A DNA stretch of 50,914 nt from Verrucomicrobiota bacterium (GTDB lineage: Bacteria; Verrucomicrobiota; Kiritimatiellia; UBA8416; JABMPJ01): contig JABGQM010000032.1 of the NCBI GenBank assembly GCA_018648805.1, positions 1 through 50,914 on the forward strand, given 5' to 3'. The notes under the pieces were generated by a model that saw nothing but the letters and a program-made list of their open reading frames with translations, did no database searches and was not told where the DNA came from. Made by a program: the position numbers and the translations under genes. This document shows positions 17,404 through 25,905 of this stretch, piece after piece. The stretch's first letter is position 1; every line of letters starts with the position of its first letter.

Positions 17404-17686
17404 AGTCTCAAAGTCCCTCTTGATCCGCACACACTAAGGCCGCCCGCGTCATGCCGCAACAGAATCTCCAGGAAATGCGACTCCAGAAGATTGAGAATCC
17501 GTGCCCGTCGCCGGCTTCGAAACCGCGGAACTTCGTAGGGCCGTTCTTTGGTCGAGCTGCCGGCGACGCAGAATAGCGTGGCAGTGCACGGCACACAGGC
17601 CCGCCAAATGGTGTAGAGGTCGGTCCCTGTACCCCAGAAGAGGCCACCCATTGTAGGTATTGCTCCGTCCCGGACGCGGGGGAGGG
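17404..17686. other. Intergenic stretch between Fic-like gene and GH92 gene
   Basis: This 283-base region should carry the promoter of the GH92 group. Open frames run through it on the minus strand in more than one frame, one of about 99 codons, but none has domain features, a plausible ribosome binding site or a partner gene. I treat them as spurious. No strong palindrome or promoter pair is visible. Confidence 0.4.
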
Positions 17687-19060
17687 CTATGACCGCCACG
17701 CGTTGTGCCAGGTGTGGTATTCGGAGGGACGCAGGCGATATCGAGCGATGTTGCCTTCGTGAAGGGCCATGAGTTCGGTCTCGACGATCTCCGCAAAACG
17801 GTCGCGATCCTCCTCTGGGACGTTCTCAGTTGTGTAGCGTCGGATGAGCCGTACAACTGCTGTTCGGTCCAGGCATCCACGGACCACCTCGGCGACAACG
17901 TCGTGCAACAACCGCCGGTAGCGCATACGAAAGGGGTCCGGTTCGCCCAGCGACTGGCGCGCGGCGGAGTACCGTGTGCAGGACCGTTCGTAGGCCCAGA
18001 CAAAAACGTCTCGCAGAAGCTCAACGCGCCTTAGCTCATACACGCCAAGGATTCCGTGGGTGTAGGCCAGTTGCGGCACGTCCACAAACGAAAGCGGACA
18101 GACGTTCGCGCGAACCAATGGAACGTTCGCGGCCAGTCGTGAAACCCGTTTGTTGACGTCCTCGAACGGTTGCAGATACGGCAGATGCACCATGACGAAG
18201 AACGCCTGCTCGAAAATGTCCTCAATGGCAGCGGCCGTGTGTAGTACCTGGTCAAAGCACTCTTCGAGTACCTGTGGCCCTGAGAGGGGGAGGAAGACGG
18301 TGCCTGTGATGCCCACCAGCTTCCACCGGACCCGACCGCATACCTGTGGGTCGAGAAGGTTCTGTGCCAGCAGAGCGTGCAGGTTACAAATAGTGAAGCG
18401 GTTCAACCCGATCTCTGAGCTTGCCTCCACCAGCAACTCGATGGCTGCCTTGTGGTTCAGGATCATCTGGGCTTCACGCAAGTCCTTTCCTTTGGCGTTC
18501 CTGCCAAGCTCCAGGAGTTGCTCGGTTTCCAGGAGCGAGTAGGTGTTGCCCTCCAGTCTGCTGGAGTTCCAGGACAAATCAATCAGCAGGCGGTTGAACA
18601 CTTGCCGAAGGTAGGTGCCCGGAGGCAGTTTCTCACCGGGAACCGCCCCCAGCGAAGCCAGGTGCTGCCGGGTATCCGCCGACAGATAGAACGATTCGTT
18701 GGGCCGGTATTCATCGAGAAAAGACCGGTCATAGCCCACGGGTTCGCGCTGCTGGATCGGTGCGCTCACAAGCTGCCGTACGGCCTCTGCCTCGGGGGAC
18801 AGAACAAGGTCAGCCCTTTCCGGAAAATGGGCTGCTGTTCTTGCCGTAGCGTGTGCAGAAAGGTAGCGTCGCCGCCTTCCTTCTCCCTCCGCACGCAGCC
18901 GCTCATGTGCTACAAGCATAGCAACGCGGCGTTGCAGAGTGCGATGTGGCGGCGGTCGTTCGAGGGCGTCCTTGAGATCTTCAATGGATGCCCCAGAAGG
19001 GAACCGAGCAACTGCTGCGATGATTGCCTCAAGCTCTTGCTTTGGAATCTGTCTGGCCAT
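17687..19060 (-). CDS. Fic-family protein with N-terminal winged-helix region and degenerate Fic motif
   Basis: About 457 residues from the ATG at 19060; a GTG at 19099 lies inside a palindromic operator. Residues 1-65 look like a winged-helix DNA-binding domain (R-T-L-Q-R-R-V-A-M-L helix, then G-E-G-R-R-R-R-Y-L wing). A Fic core follows, with S-S-R-L-E-G-N-T-Y-S-L (inhibitory-motif-like S/T-x-x-x-E-G/N) near residue 170 and the active loop L-P-Y-L-Q-P-F-E-D-V-N-K-R at about 293-305. Canonical Fic enzymes have H-P-F-x-D/E-G-N-G/K-R. Here Gln297 replaces His and Val replaces the first Gly, so classical AMP transfer is doubtful. The Asn, Lys and Arg of the anion site are kept. The DNA-binding domain and the operator array upstream suggest an autoregulated transcription factor or toxin-like module. 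Confidence 0.8.
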   Translation of the reverse strand: MARQIPKQELEAIIAAVARFPSGASIEDLKDALERPPPHRTLQRRVAMLVAHERLRAEGEGRRRRYLSAHATARTAAHFPERADLVLSPEAEAVRQLVSAPIQQREPVGYDRSFLDEYRPNESFYLSADTRQHLASLGAVPGEKLPPGTYLRQVFNRLLIDLSWNSSRLEGNTYSLLETEQLLELGRNAKGKDLREAQMILNHKAAIELLVEASSEIGLNRFTICNLHALLAQNLLDPQVCGRVRWKLVGITGTVFLPLSGPQVLEECFDQVLHTAAAIEDIFEQAFFVMVHLPYLQPFEDVNKRVSRLAANVPLVRANVCPLSFVDVPQLAYTHGILGVYELRRVELLRDVFVWAYERSCTRYSAARQSLGEPDPFRMRYRRLLHDVVAEVVRGCLDRTAVVRLIRRYTTENVPEEDRDRFAEIVETELMALHEGNIARYRLRPSEYHTWHNAWRS

Positions 19061-19070
19061 GACATCGGTA

Positions 19071-19164
19071 ATATGGCGCGATTTGGCTGATCGCGCCACT
19101 AAAAACGCTCATAGTGGCGGGATTTCCTGTATCGCGCCACTATAGACACCCTATATGGCGCGAT
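19071..19164. promoter_or_regulatory. Three-copy 41-bp operator array upstream of the Fic-like gene
   Basis: Two palindromes of form 12-7-12 lie side by side. The first is ATATGGCGCGAT, seven bases, ATCGCGCCACTA (19071-19101). The second is TAGTGGCGGGAT, seven bases, ATCGCGCCACTA (19112-19142). A third left half, ATATGGCGCGAT, follows at 19153-19164 with no right half. The left halves start at 19071, 19112 and 19153, exactly 41 bases apart, about four helical turns. The array ends ten bases upstream of the Fic-like ATG. The likely binder is that gene's own winged-helix domain. Confidence 0.75.
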
Positions 19165-19374
19165 TGTCACGCATTCCGAGAAGCCGCAGGAGGGATCCGC
19201 GGGGCAACCCTTACTTCAGTACTGCAGTTTTTCAGTCACTATCGTTGAACGAGGGTGAATGCTCCGACGCTTACCTGGGGGGCGGGAGCCGCACAGCAAT
19301 TCGCAGGCAGAGGCAGATCTTGGTTTGGGCGATTGCAGATTGACGCAGGGCGCGACGCGGATGCGCCCGAAAAG

Positions 19375-20259
19375 TCACCTCGACTGGATCTGGTACAGTT
19401 TTGGCGTGATGCCCACTTCGTCGCGGAAGGCGCGGCTGAAGTAGTTCGGGTCTTTGAAGCCGACCTCAAAGGCGGTGTCCGTCACGTTGACGCCGGCCTC
19501 CAGGAGTTTGCGGGCCTCTGTGATTCTGTGCTGTGTGATGTAGCGCACCGCGGGCACACCGGTCGCGCGCTCGAAGTGGCGCTGGAAACTTCTGAGCGAC
19601 ATGTTGACGAGTCTCGCCAGGTCCGCAATGCGGAGAGCTTCGTAGAAATGATTCTCGATGTAGGAAATGGCTCTGCTCACCTGCACGAGCGATGCCCCCA
19701 TGCGGGGTGGTGCATCGCTGTAAAATTCGCACAGGTCTTTGACCAGTTGCAGAAAACAGACCGTCGCCATGGCTGCGCTGGTCTCTTCGGAGCTGCGCAG
19801 GGCTTCGTCGAGTCGGGCGACCAATAAGAGGACGTCGGCGAGTCTGTCAGATCCGAGACGCATACGCCCTCCCATTTCCTCCCTCTCTCGGAGCGTCGGC
19901 TCAAGCAGAAACATGGCCCCGTATGCAGGGAGTCGCGCCAGGTCCGCAAGCAAGGGGATGCTGCCGTCATCGTAGAAAAGGACGTTGCTCACCGCGAACT
20001 GATCCATCGATGTGTATTTGTGCGCCAGGTGCGGACGGACGATGAAAACATCCCCGGCCTGTACGCCGTACTCCGCACCCCCGTATTGATGTGCCGCGTG
20101 CCCCCTGTCCACGATGACGATCTCCGCGAAGTCGTGACTATGCAGCTCGCTCGCCGGATGCAGGGCGCCGCGCGTACATCCAATCTGCAGGTCGGGCTTC
20201 GGGAAGTGCAGGCCATCTACCCACGGATCGCCTCTCTTTAGCGTAATGACTTCAGTCAT
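19375..20259 (-). CDS. AraC-family transcriptional regulator with N-terminal cupin domain
   Basis: About 294 residues. The N-terminal domain (about 20-110) is a cupin-like ligand-binding fold with H-S-H-D-F-A-E-I-V-I-V and a G-D-V-F-I-V-R-P-H-L-A-H strand pattern, as in sugar-responsive AraC/RhaS-type regulators. The C-terminal 100 residues hold two helix-turn-helix units: I-A-D-L-A-R-L-V-N-M-S-L-R-S-F-Q-R-H-F, then V-T-D-T-A-F-E-V-G-F-K-D-P-N-Y-F-S-R-A-F. The ATG at 20259 has AGGAAGG ten bases upstream, which decides the start over the ATG at 20268. Its target is not visible. The nearby carbohydrate genes (GH92, GH116) are candidates, by inference only. Confidence 0.9.
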   Translation of the reverse strand: MTEVITLKRGDPWVDGLHFPKPDLQIGCTRGALHPASELHSHDFAEIVIVDRGHAAHQYGGAEYGVQAGDVFIVRPHLAHKYTSMDQFAVSNVLFYDDGSIPLLADLARLPAYGAMFLLEPTLREREEMGGRMRLGSDRLADVLLLVARLDEALRSSEETSAAMATVCFLQLVKDLCEFYSDAPPRMGASLVQVSRAISYIENHFYEALRIADLARLVNMSLRSFQRHFERATGVPAVRYITQHRITEARKLLEAGVNVTDTAFEVGFKDPNYFSRAFRDEVGITPKLYQIQSR

Positions 20260-20417
20260 ACACAGCATTCCTTCCTGAAGAAACACAACCGACACGCCAT
20301 CGAGCGCCCATAGGGACCCACATTAGCAGCTGCATGGCGCAAAAGTAAAGAAAATTGGCGCGTACCTGCGAGCGGCGCCTGCAGCCTCATGGGCGATCGT
20401 GGCGATCGGTGGCGATC

Positions 20418-20441
20418 GGGGTCAGCCCTTAAGTAATAAGT
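20418..20441. repeat. Left inverted repeat of RAYT cassette
   Basis: A 24-base sequence starting GGGGTCAGCCCTTAAG. It is an exact reverse complement of 21520-21543. Confidence 0.85.
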
Positions 20442-21484
20442 TATCCATTTTTTGCATGCTTCTTTGTCAGTGAGGCAAGGGCTTTATCACATTTCCTCGA
20501 CAGGGCGCGCAGCTTCGGGTTCTCTGCCACCAGCTCCTCGAATCGCCGGAGCTGAAGGCTAACGGCGACACCGGTGCTGACCCCGAGGATATCGGCGACG
20601 CCTCGTTGCGTTAGCCCGGCGTAACGCGTCAGGTACCGCGCGGCAAACGGTCGAAACGCCGCCCCCTTGGTGCGCCGAGTGAAATCCCCCCGCTCGCATT
20701 TCAGACGCCCGGCCAGCTCGTCGAGTACCTGGTCGGCGGAAAGCACCTCCTCGACATGGCGAAGGGCCGCGTCCTCGGGACGACGGGTCGCGATGACCAA
20801 CTCGGCATACAGCCCCTGCACGTGATCCTGAAAGTCGTCCCCGCCAATAGCGAGTCTCGAACGGCTCAACGCGCCCGCAAACGCCTCGTCGGGCTCCCCC
20901 ACCCCACCTTCCACAAACTGTCGGTAGCGCCGTGGACGATCCACCGCTGCACCTTCCATGAGCGCCAGCGTTGGAGCGCAGGTGACAAAGTCCAGCCGCT
21001 TCCGCCGTCCGATGTACTGGAGGTAGCTGCTCCAGTAATAGCGGCCCAGCCGTTCAATCGCCTCCTCCGGGGCATCCCGAAACTCGTCTACGCGGACCGG
21101 GTTCAAGTGGACATAGCGTGACAGACTCAACAGATAGGCATCCCCCTCTACCAGCCTGGCCTTGAAACGCCCGTCAAAGAGGTGCCCGTGCCGCTGATGA
21201 CGCAAGTTGAAGTAGACCGTATAGGAGGTCAGGAGGGATTGCATGAAGGCCGAGCAGTTCCCGCGCGGTGTTTCGGCGACCAGGTGAAAATGATTCTGCT
21301 GCAGGACATACTGGTGCAAGCGCACCCCAAAGGCCTCGACCCGTTTCCCCAGCGCCTCAAGAAAGCGCCAGCGATCCGCGTCATCCACAAACAAATCACG
21401 ATCCCCGGCCTGCCAGGAGCCTACGAGTCGACAGGTGACATGATAAATCGCGCCGGGATACTCTATGCGCAGCGTTCGAGCCAT
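20441..21484 (-). CDS. REP-associated tyrosine transposase (RAYT, IS200-like Y1 family)
   Basis: A 347-residue single-strand transposase. The N-terminal Y1 domain starts A-R-x-x-R-I-E-Y-P-G-A-I-Y-H-V-T, typical of RAYTs. The HUH metal site is H-F-H in Q-Q-N-H-F-H-L-V-A-E-T (about residue 73-83). F-D-G-R-F-K-A and Y-V-H-L-N-P-V-R follow; the catalytic tyrosine is probably in the S-R-Y-V-H helix. The C-terminal 90 residues carry a helix-turn-helix (Y-A-G-L-T-Q-R-G-V-A-D-I-L-G-V-S-T). I start at the ATG at 21484, which gives the usual M-A-R N terminus. The reading frame is intact, so it may be active. RAYTs are known to be associated with dispersed palindromes; whether it handles the hairpin families in this window is unknown. 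Confidence 0.88.
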   Translation of the reverse strand: MARTLRIEYPGAIYHVTCRLVGSWQAGDRDLFVDDADRWRFLEALGKRVEAFGVRLHQYVLQQNHFHLVAETPRGNCSAFMQSLLTSYTVYFNLRHQRHGHLFDGRFKARLVEGDAYLLSLSRYVHLNPVRVDEFRDAPEEAIERLGRYYWSSYLQYIGRRKRLDFVTCAPTLALMEGAAVDRPRRYRQFVEGGVGEPDEAFAGALSRSRLAIGGDDFQDHVQGLYAELVIATRRPEDAALRHVEEVLSADQVLDELAGRLKCERGDFTRRTKGAAFRPFAARYLTRYAGLTQRGVADILGVSTGVAVSLQLRRFEELVAENPKLRALSRKCDKALASLTKKHAKNG

Positions 21485-21519
21485 GCCACCACCATAGCAC
21501 ACTCGCCCCATCGGTCAAT

Positions 21520-21543
21520 ACTTATTACTTAAGGGCTGACCCC
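21520..21543. repeat. Right inverted repeat of RAYT cassette
   Basis: A 24-base sequence ending GGGCTGACCCC, the exact reverse complement of 20418-20441. It lies about 36 bases upstream of the transposase ATG. Confidence 0.85.
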
Positions 21544-21646
21544 GTCAGTCGAGAACTTACACCTGTGAGGCGCTCGTCTGGGGAGTCAACACGGGCCGCA
21601 GCGCACCTTGCGGGACCTCACGAGGAAATCCGGTGCGAAACGCGGG

Positions 21647-24600
21647 TCAGAAATCCAGATCCGGGTCATCGAGGCTTGGGGTGACGGCTTCCTTGGTGTT
21701 GCCAAGTGTGAGCAGGATGGCGGCGGCGCGGCTTTGCAGGCCCTTCCATTCGGCGTAGCCGGTTGCTTGCCGCCAGTCCTTCACATGTTTGTCGGCCCCG
21801 CCTCGCAGATGCTTCACCTCGATATACTCAATCAACTGAGTGACCACCTCGCGGGCGAGCCTGGCGTCGGCCTTCGATTCCGTCTCAAACAGCTCCAGGC
21901 ACCCCATGATCGATTTGACCGCGTGATCGCGGTTCGCGGCCGTCCTTCCACTGCCCTTGCCTGAGGTCATCACCTCGAAAAGCAGCTCCAGGCTCTGTGC
22001 GGTCGGCACCCACCCCAGAAAACTCACAAGCTCATCGCTCACCTTCATGGCCAACACCTGTCGGGCAAAGGCTACGCGCTGCTTGTCGGTCATGTCGGCC
22101 AGGCTCTCGGAACCGACCATGCGATGCGCGGCGAGTGACGCCACCTCGTCACGGATCGTGTTGCTTGTCTTGAGCAGAGCCAACATGATCTCGCTGGCGG
22201 CCGGGTCGGGTGACTGCGCCAGCGCCAGGATCAAACCCTTACGAACGCCCTTATCCTTCGAGACCATGATGGCCTTCTGCAGCGCGGCAAGATTTGCCGT
22301 GCCACCAAACTGGCCCAATAGCCAGGCCAGTGACGCCTGCAACGGTCCCTCGCTGCGCGCCAGCAAAGTAATGCAGGCACCGCTGACCCGTTTGACATGC
22401 GCAGGATCGTCACGCTTGGACAGGAGAGCCTGCTCACAGCCATCCAGACCATACGGTATGGTTGCCTGCCGCATGAAACCGATAACCGTCTTGAGCTCTG
22501 CATTACCACCGATCGCGAAGACCGCCTGCACCGCCGCCCGGCGAACCGCTGGGTCTTCGTGTTTCAAGGCGGCCTTTGCAGCGGAAAGGGCGGGCTGAGC
22601 CTTCACCTCACCCAGAACGCGGAGCAGATCAACCGCCTGCTCACCCTCAGCCGATTTCAGCTTCTCGATCAGCCCCTCTGCCGCTCCGCTCTTCGCCAGG
22701 TCAGCAGCCCGCCTGCGGGCATGCTCCCGCAGACGCCACTGCTCATGACCGATATGGGGCACCAGATCGTCGACGGCATCGACGCCCAGCACCTTAACCA
22801 GATGTGACAGTGCCGACATCTTGCGGAAGATATTGTGACGCTGCGGATCCTTCAGTTCCGCGCGGCAGAGCTTGAGCTGCTCCGTCTTCCCGCCTGCTTC
22901 AGCAAGCTTGCCCTGGAAGAACGCATCGACCTCGACGGCAAGACTTGGCCCCGGTTTTGAATCTGAATCGTTCTCCACAATCTCGACTAGCTGTTTGAGC
23001 GGCAGGTTGAGCGCCTTACTCCGCGGCGGCGCCGTGCCACCGGTCGGGCGAGCGCGCAGCCAGTCGTAGAACGCGTCAGAATACTCACGGTAACGTCCGG
23101 GGGCCTTCATCAACTGCTCAGGCACAACGTTGGGGTGCTTGTAATAGGTCGTGTATCGAATCGAACGCGGCAGGGACTGGCGTTTGCGCAGATTGGTGAC
23201 ATCACCGTCCAACCCCTCCTTGAATCCATGTTTCCGGAGCAGCTTCTGGGCCGAGCCGTGGCGTGCCCCGGTCAACATACAGTCCGTAAACTGCGGCTGA
23301 TCGGCTTCAATCACGATCGGTCCAGCCAGCCGGATGACCGTCTCCCGGCTCCACGTCTCAGGAATCCGTCCTTCCGCCTGCAATCCCACCAGCTTCTCGA
23401 GTGCCCCGCGCACCAGCTCATTGTCATAGCCGGCCTCGAACGGATCGGTGGCAAATTCGCTGCCCGGCGAGAACAGCATGCCTTGCACGGTGGTCCGCAT
23501 GTTGGCGTGGTCCGCCGTCATGTGGGGGTACTCTTCGTTGGCTAGCTTCAGCGCCATCAACTCGCCCCTGCTGTCACCGCGCGGTGTCGCTCCACCAATG
23601 GTGCGGGCTGCAGTCATGCGCACAAACTCGGCATCATCCTTGAGCAGCGGCCCAACCTTGGAGAGGTTCGCCAAAACAGTGTCAGGGCCACACGCCCCGA
23701 GCATCTGGCAGGCGCCATCCCGCATGCGCGCTTCATCGCTCTTGAGCCGCGCCAGCACCTTACCCAGAATATCGCTCTCTCCCGCCTTGTACCGCTTGGC
23801 CAGCTCAGCGCCGGAGCGCGTCCGCATCTGCGGATACCAATGATCCAGCAACTCGATCAGCTCATCGGTCTCACGCAGGTTCCATGGCTTGCCGGCCTGC
23901 TTCATCAACCACGGGTCCGTGATCTGGCCGCGTACCCGGTTGCCGTCGGCAGTCACCATGCCCTGCGCACTGATCAGCAGCTCATCGTACTCCTCATCGC
24001 TGAACCAGCATCCCTTGTCGGCATCCTTGCCGGTGACGATCGTCTTCTCCAAAGGCCCGCCATAGAAGAGTAGGCTCCGCGCCGTCGGATCAAATAGGTT
24101 ATTCGCCCAGGCCGTCTTGCCCGCGCCTTGGATCACAAAGCCGCCATCGTGGCGACGCGCCAGCGTGTGAAACCAGCGCATATTCCGCATACTCGCCTGC
24201 ACCCCGCGTGGCCCGGAAACCGCAGCGCTGAGCGGCGTATAGTACCAGAGTTCCTGGCTGCCATGCCCGCCGCGCCGCGAGAAGGATGCATGCGATGAGT
24301 GCATCCCGAAATGCTTAGCAGCATGCGTCTTTCCCAGAACCTGGAACGCGTAGGTCACGCCGCAGTTCTTGCCGTTACTGTCGTCCGACCCCACCGGGTA
24401 GCTAATCCCATAGCCCAGCACGCCCTTGTCCACATAGGTCTCGAAACAACGAATCGACCGGGCAATGGCAGCATCGATCTCCGGATGCTTGATCCCGAAC
24501 TTCTGTGCCAGTGTGAGGAAAAAGAAGCAACGCGAGCCAGCGTTGTGCATACCGCCATAGCCGGTCATATACCGGTGTAGCTTGCCGCCCGCCTGTGGGA

Positions 24601-25666
24601 ATGCGAATGAGTGGCTCCAGGTGCCGCTAGCCCCCTGCCCCATCGCAGTCTCGATCGCACGTCTTCGAATCTCCGGTAGCACATGCTTGTCACCCGTCGC
24701 GTCATAGTAGATGGCCATCATCAGCGCCGAAAAACCAGCGTGCCAGGAACCGTAGTGCCCGCCCTTCGCGATGACCTCTATCTCCATATCCTGACAGAGC
24801 TTCTGCTCGTGCGCCCATTTCTTTGCTATGGCGATATACTCAGGCTTACCGGATGAGACCAGTGCCACCGCACGTTCCCAGCCACGGTCCATGCCTCTGA
24901 TACGTGAGGTGGTGGCGAGGTCCTTCCAGCCATTCTCACGAATCTTCTCGGCAACTGGGCAGTCCCAGGGCGACGTATCGCTGTAGGTGCCCATCACCTC
25001 TAGCTGAAGCGTGACATTGAGCTCCACCGGGTCGATCGGGAACTCGTTGAAACCCGCGACCTCAGCCGCCCGGCCCTCCTCGCTGGCCCAGTCGAAGAGA
25101 CCGCCAGAATCCTGATTCGCCTTATCGATCTCCTTGTCCAGATCGATCTTGTCCGCCGCCTCAACCGTCCGGGACTGCCGTGCGACATGGTTCTTGTCGC
25201 GCCAGATATGCAACTTGAGCAATCCTTTGCCCGCCTCTTCCTCGGCCTTCATGATCGCGTTTCCGAGCGTCATGCCGAGGTGACCGCCAGCCACGAAATC
25301 CTTGCCACCGACCCCGAGAATCACGTCGCCCGGAAGCAGCTTGCCAGCGGCTGGTGACTCCTTCTCGACCTTCAACACCAGGCACTGGTCACCCGCGAAC
25401 TCATGGTTCCAGACGCCGATGAGTCCTGTTGCGCCCAGATTCCAGCCGACTATGCCGTGCTTCCCACGGGGCGGCTTGCCACCCTTGGTCAGGTCCGGCA
25501 GGTTTCTTGGGAGCTTGGCCTGCACACGCTGCTCCGCCAGCGCGGCCGCTGCGGGGCCGCCAGCGCCTTCCTCGGCGGCAAGCGAAATGGAGGCGCAAAG
25601 GCCCCACACGCCAAGATACCCAATGGCCTTAGGAAAGAAGAATCTGCGATTATTCTGCCTGTTCAA
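21647..25666 (-). CDS. Secreted PDZ-DUF6288-like protein with long HEAT-repeat tail
   Basis: About 1339 residues from a TTG at 25666, preceded by AAGGA nine bases upstream and opening a good signal peptide (R-R-F-F-F-P-K-A-I-G-Y-L-G-V-W-G-L-C-A then A-A-E-E). An ATG at 25747 would add 27 residues but has no usable ribosome binding site and directly abuts a repeat. A single PDZ domain (about 60-150) includes A-A-G-K-L-L-P-G-D-V-I-L-G-V. It precedes a DUF6288-like alpha-toroid (about 190-560: G-S-W-H-A-G-F-S-A-L-M-M-A-I-Y-Y, M-T-G-Y-G-G-M-H-N-A-G-S). Residues 620-1330 are HEAT-like helical repeats, for example A-V-R-R-A-A-V-Q-A-V-F-A-I-G. It is paralogous to 10714-13467 but longer, and it has no F3 insertion. 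It lies 159 bases (from the TTG: 240) after the 2504-aa gene and may share its transcript. Function unknown. Confidence 0.8.
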   Translation of the reverse strand: MNRQNNRRFFFPKAIGYLGVWGLCASISLAAEEGAGGPAAAALAEQRVQAKLPRNLPDLTKGGKPPRGKHGIVGWNLGATGLIGVWNHEFAGDQCLVLKVEKESPAAGKLLPGDVILGVGGKDFVAGGHLGMTLGNAIMKAEEEAGKGLLKLHIWRDKNHVARQSRTVEAADKIDLDKEIDKANQDSGGLFDWASEEGRAAEVAGFNEFPIDPVELNVTLQLEVMGTYSDTSPWDCPVAEKIRENGWKDLATTSRIRGMDRGWERAVALVSSGKPEYIAIAKKWAHEQKLCQDMEIEVIAKGGHYGSWHAGFSALMMAIYYDATGDKHVLPEIRRRAIETAMGQGASGTWSHSFAFPQAGGKLHRYMTGYGGMHNAGSRCFFFLTLAQKFGIKHPEIDAAIARSIRCFETYVDKGVLGYGISYPVGSDDSNGKNCGVTYAFQVLGKTHAAKHFGMHSSHASFSRRGGHGSQELWYYTPLSAAVSGPRGVQASMRNMRWFHTLARRHDGGFVIQGAGKTAWANNLFDPTARSLLFYGGPLEKTIVTGKDADKGCWFSDEEYDELLISAQGMVTADGNRVRGQITDPWLMKQAGKPWNLRETDELIELLDHWYPQMRTRSGAELAKRYKAGESDILGKVLARLKSDEARMRDGACQMLGACGPDTVLANLSKVGPLLKDDAEFVRMTAARTIGGATPRGDSRGELMALKLANEEYPHMTADHANMRTTVQGMLFSPGSEFATDPFEAGYDNELVRGALEKLVGLQAEGRIPETWSRETVIRLAGPIVIEADQPQFTDCMLTGARHGSAQKLLRKHGFKEGLDGDVTNLRKRQSLPRSIRYTTYYKHPNVVPEQLMKAPGRYREYSDAFYDWLRARPTGGTAPPRSKALNLPLKQLVEIVENDSDSKPGPSLAVEVDAFFQGKLAEAGGKTEQLKLCRAELKDPQRHNIFRKMSALSHLVKVLGVDAVDDLVPHIGHEQWRLREHARRRAADLAKSGAAEGLIEKLKSAEGEQAVDLLRVLGEVKAQPALSAAKAALKHEDPAVRRAAVQAVFAIGGNAELKTVIGFMRQATIPYGLDGCEQALLSKRDDPAHVKRVSGACITLLARSEGPLQASLAWLLGQFGGTANLAALQKAIMVSKDKGVRKGLILALAQSPDPAASEIMLALLKTSNTIRDEVASLAAHRMVGSESLADMTDKQRVAFARQVLAMKVSDELVSFLGWVPTAQSLELLFEVMTSGKGSGRTAANRDHAVKSIMGCLELFETESKADARLAREVVTQLIEYIEVKHLRGGADKHVKDWRQATGYAEWKGLQSRAAAILLTLGNTKEAVTPSLDDPDLDF

Positions 25667-25747
25667 TGACTGTATTCCTTGATCTGTTGATTGCCCGAAT
25701 CCTGTCCCATGCTTTGGCAGTGCGACGAAGCAGCAGGTCGGGTCCAT

Positions 25748-25905
25748 TCCTAATCGTGCTACTTAATCTCGCTACATAATCTTCCCTGCTTCACGGCCAG
25801 AAACAGATTAAGTAACTCGATTAAGTAGCACGACGAAGTAGGCGACCTACCTCTTTCTTAATCGAGCGACCCAATCGAGCTACCTAATCTCTCCATCCCA
25901 ATCTC
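25748..25905. repeat. Repeat family F1, copy A, between the 2504-aa gene and the DUF6288 gene
   Basis: The arms 25806-25840 and 25855-25889 are built from 13-base units like GATTAAGTAGCAC and form an imperfect 35-bp hairpin with a 14-base loop. A further partial arm lies at 25750-25785. It fills almost all of the gap between the two genes. The partial arm ends immediately before the ATG at 25747, in the same reading-frame phase that the element has at its coding copies. Confidence 0.75.

Larger units (their letters stand above)
20418..21543 (-). mobile_element. RAYT cassette bounded by perfect 24-bp inverted repeats
   Basis: A 1126-bp unit: one REP-associated tyrosine transposase gene between perfect 24-bp inverted repeats at 20418-20441 and 21520-21543. 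The outer ends read GGGGTCAGCCC and its complement; the inner parts read TTAAGTAATAAGT. The gene stop codon begins where the left repeat ends. No target-site duplication is evident. Three GGCGATCG words (20392, 20401, 20411) abut the left end and may be part of the insertion target. Confidence 0.75.

Noticed and set aside
17400..17699. A 99-codon minus-strand frame between the Fic-like and GH92 genes
   Set aside because: It overlaps the ends of both flanking genes, has no recognisable domain or ribosome binding site, and a competing frame is also open.
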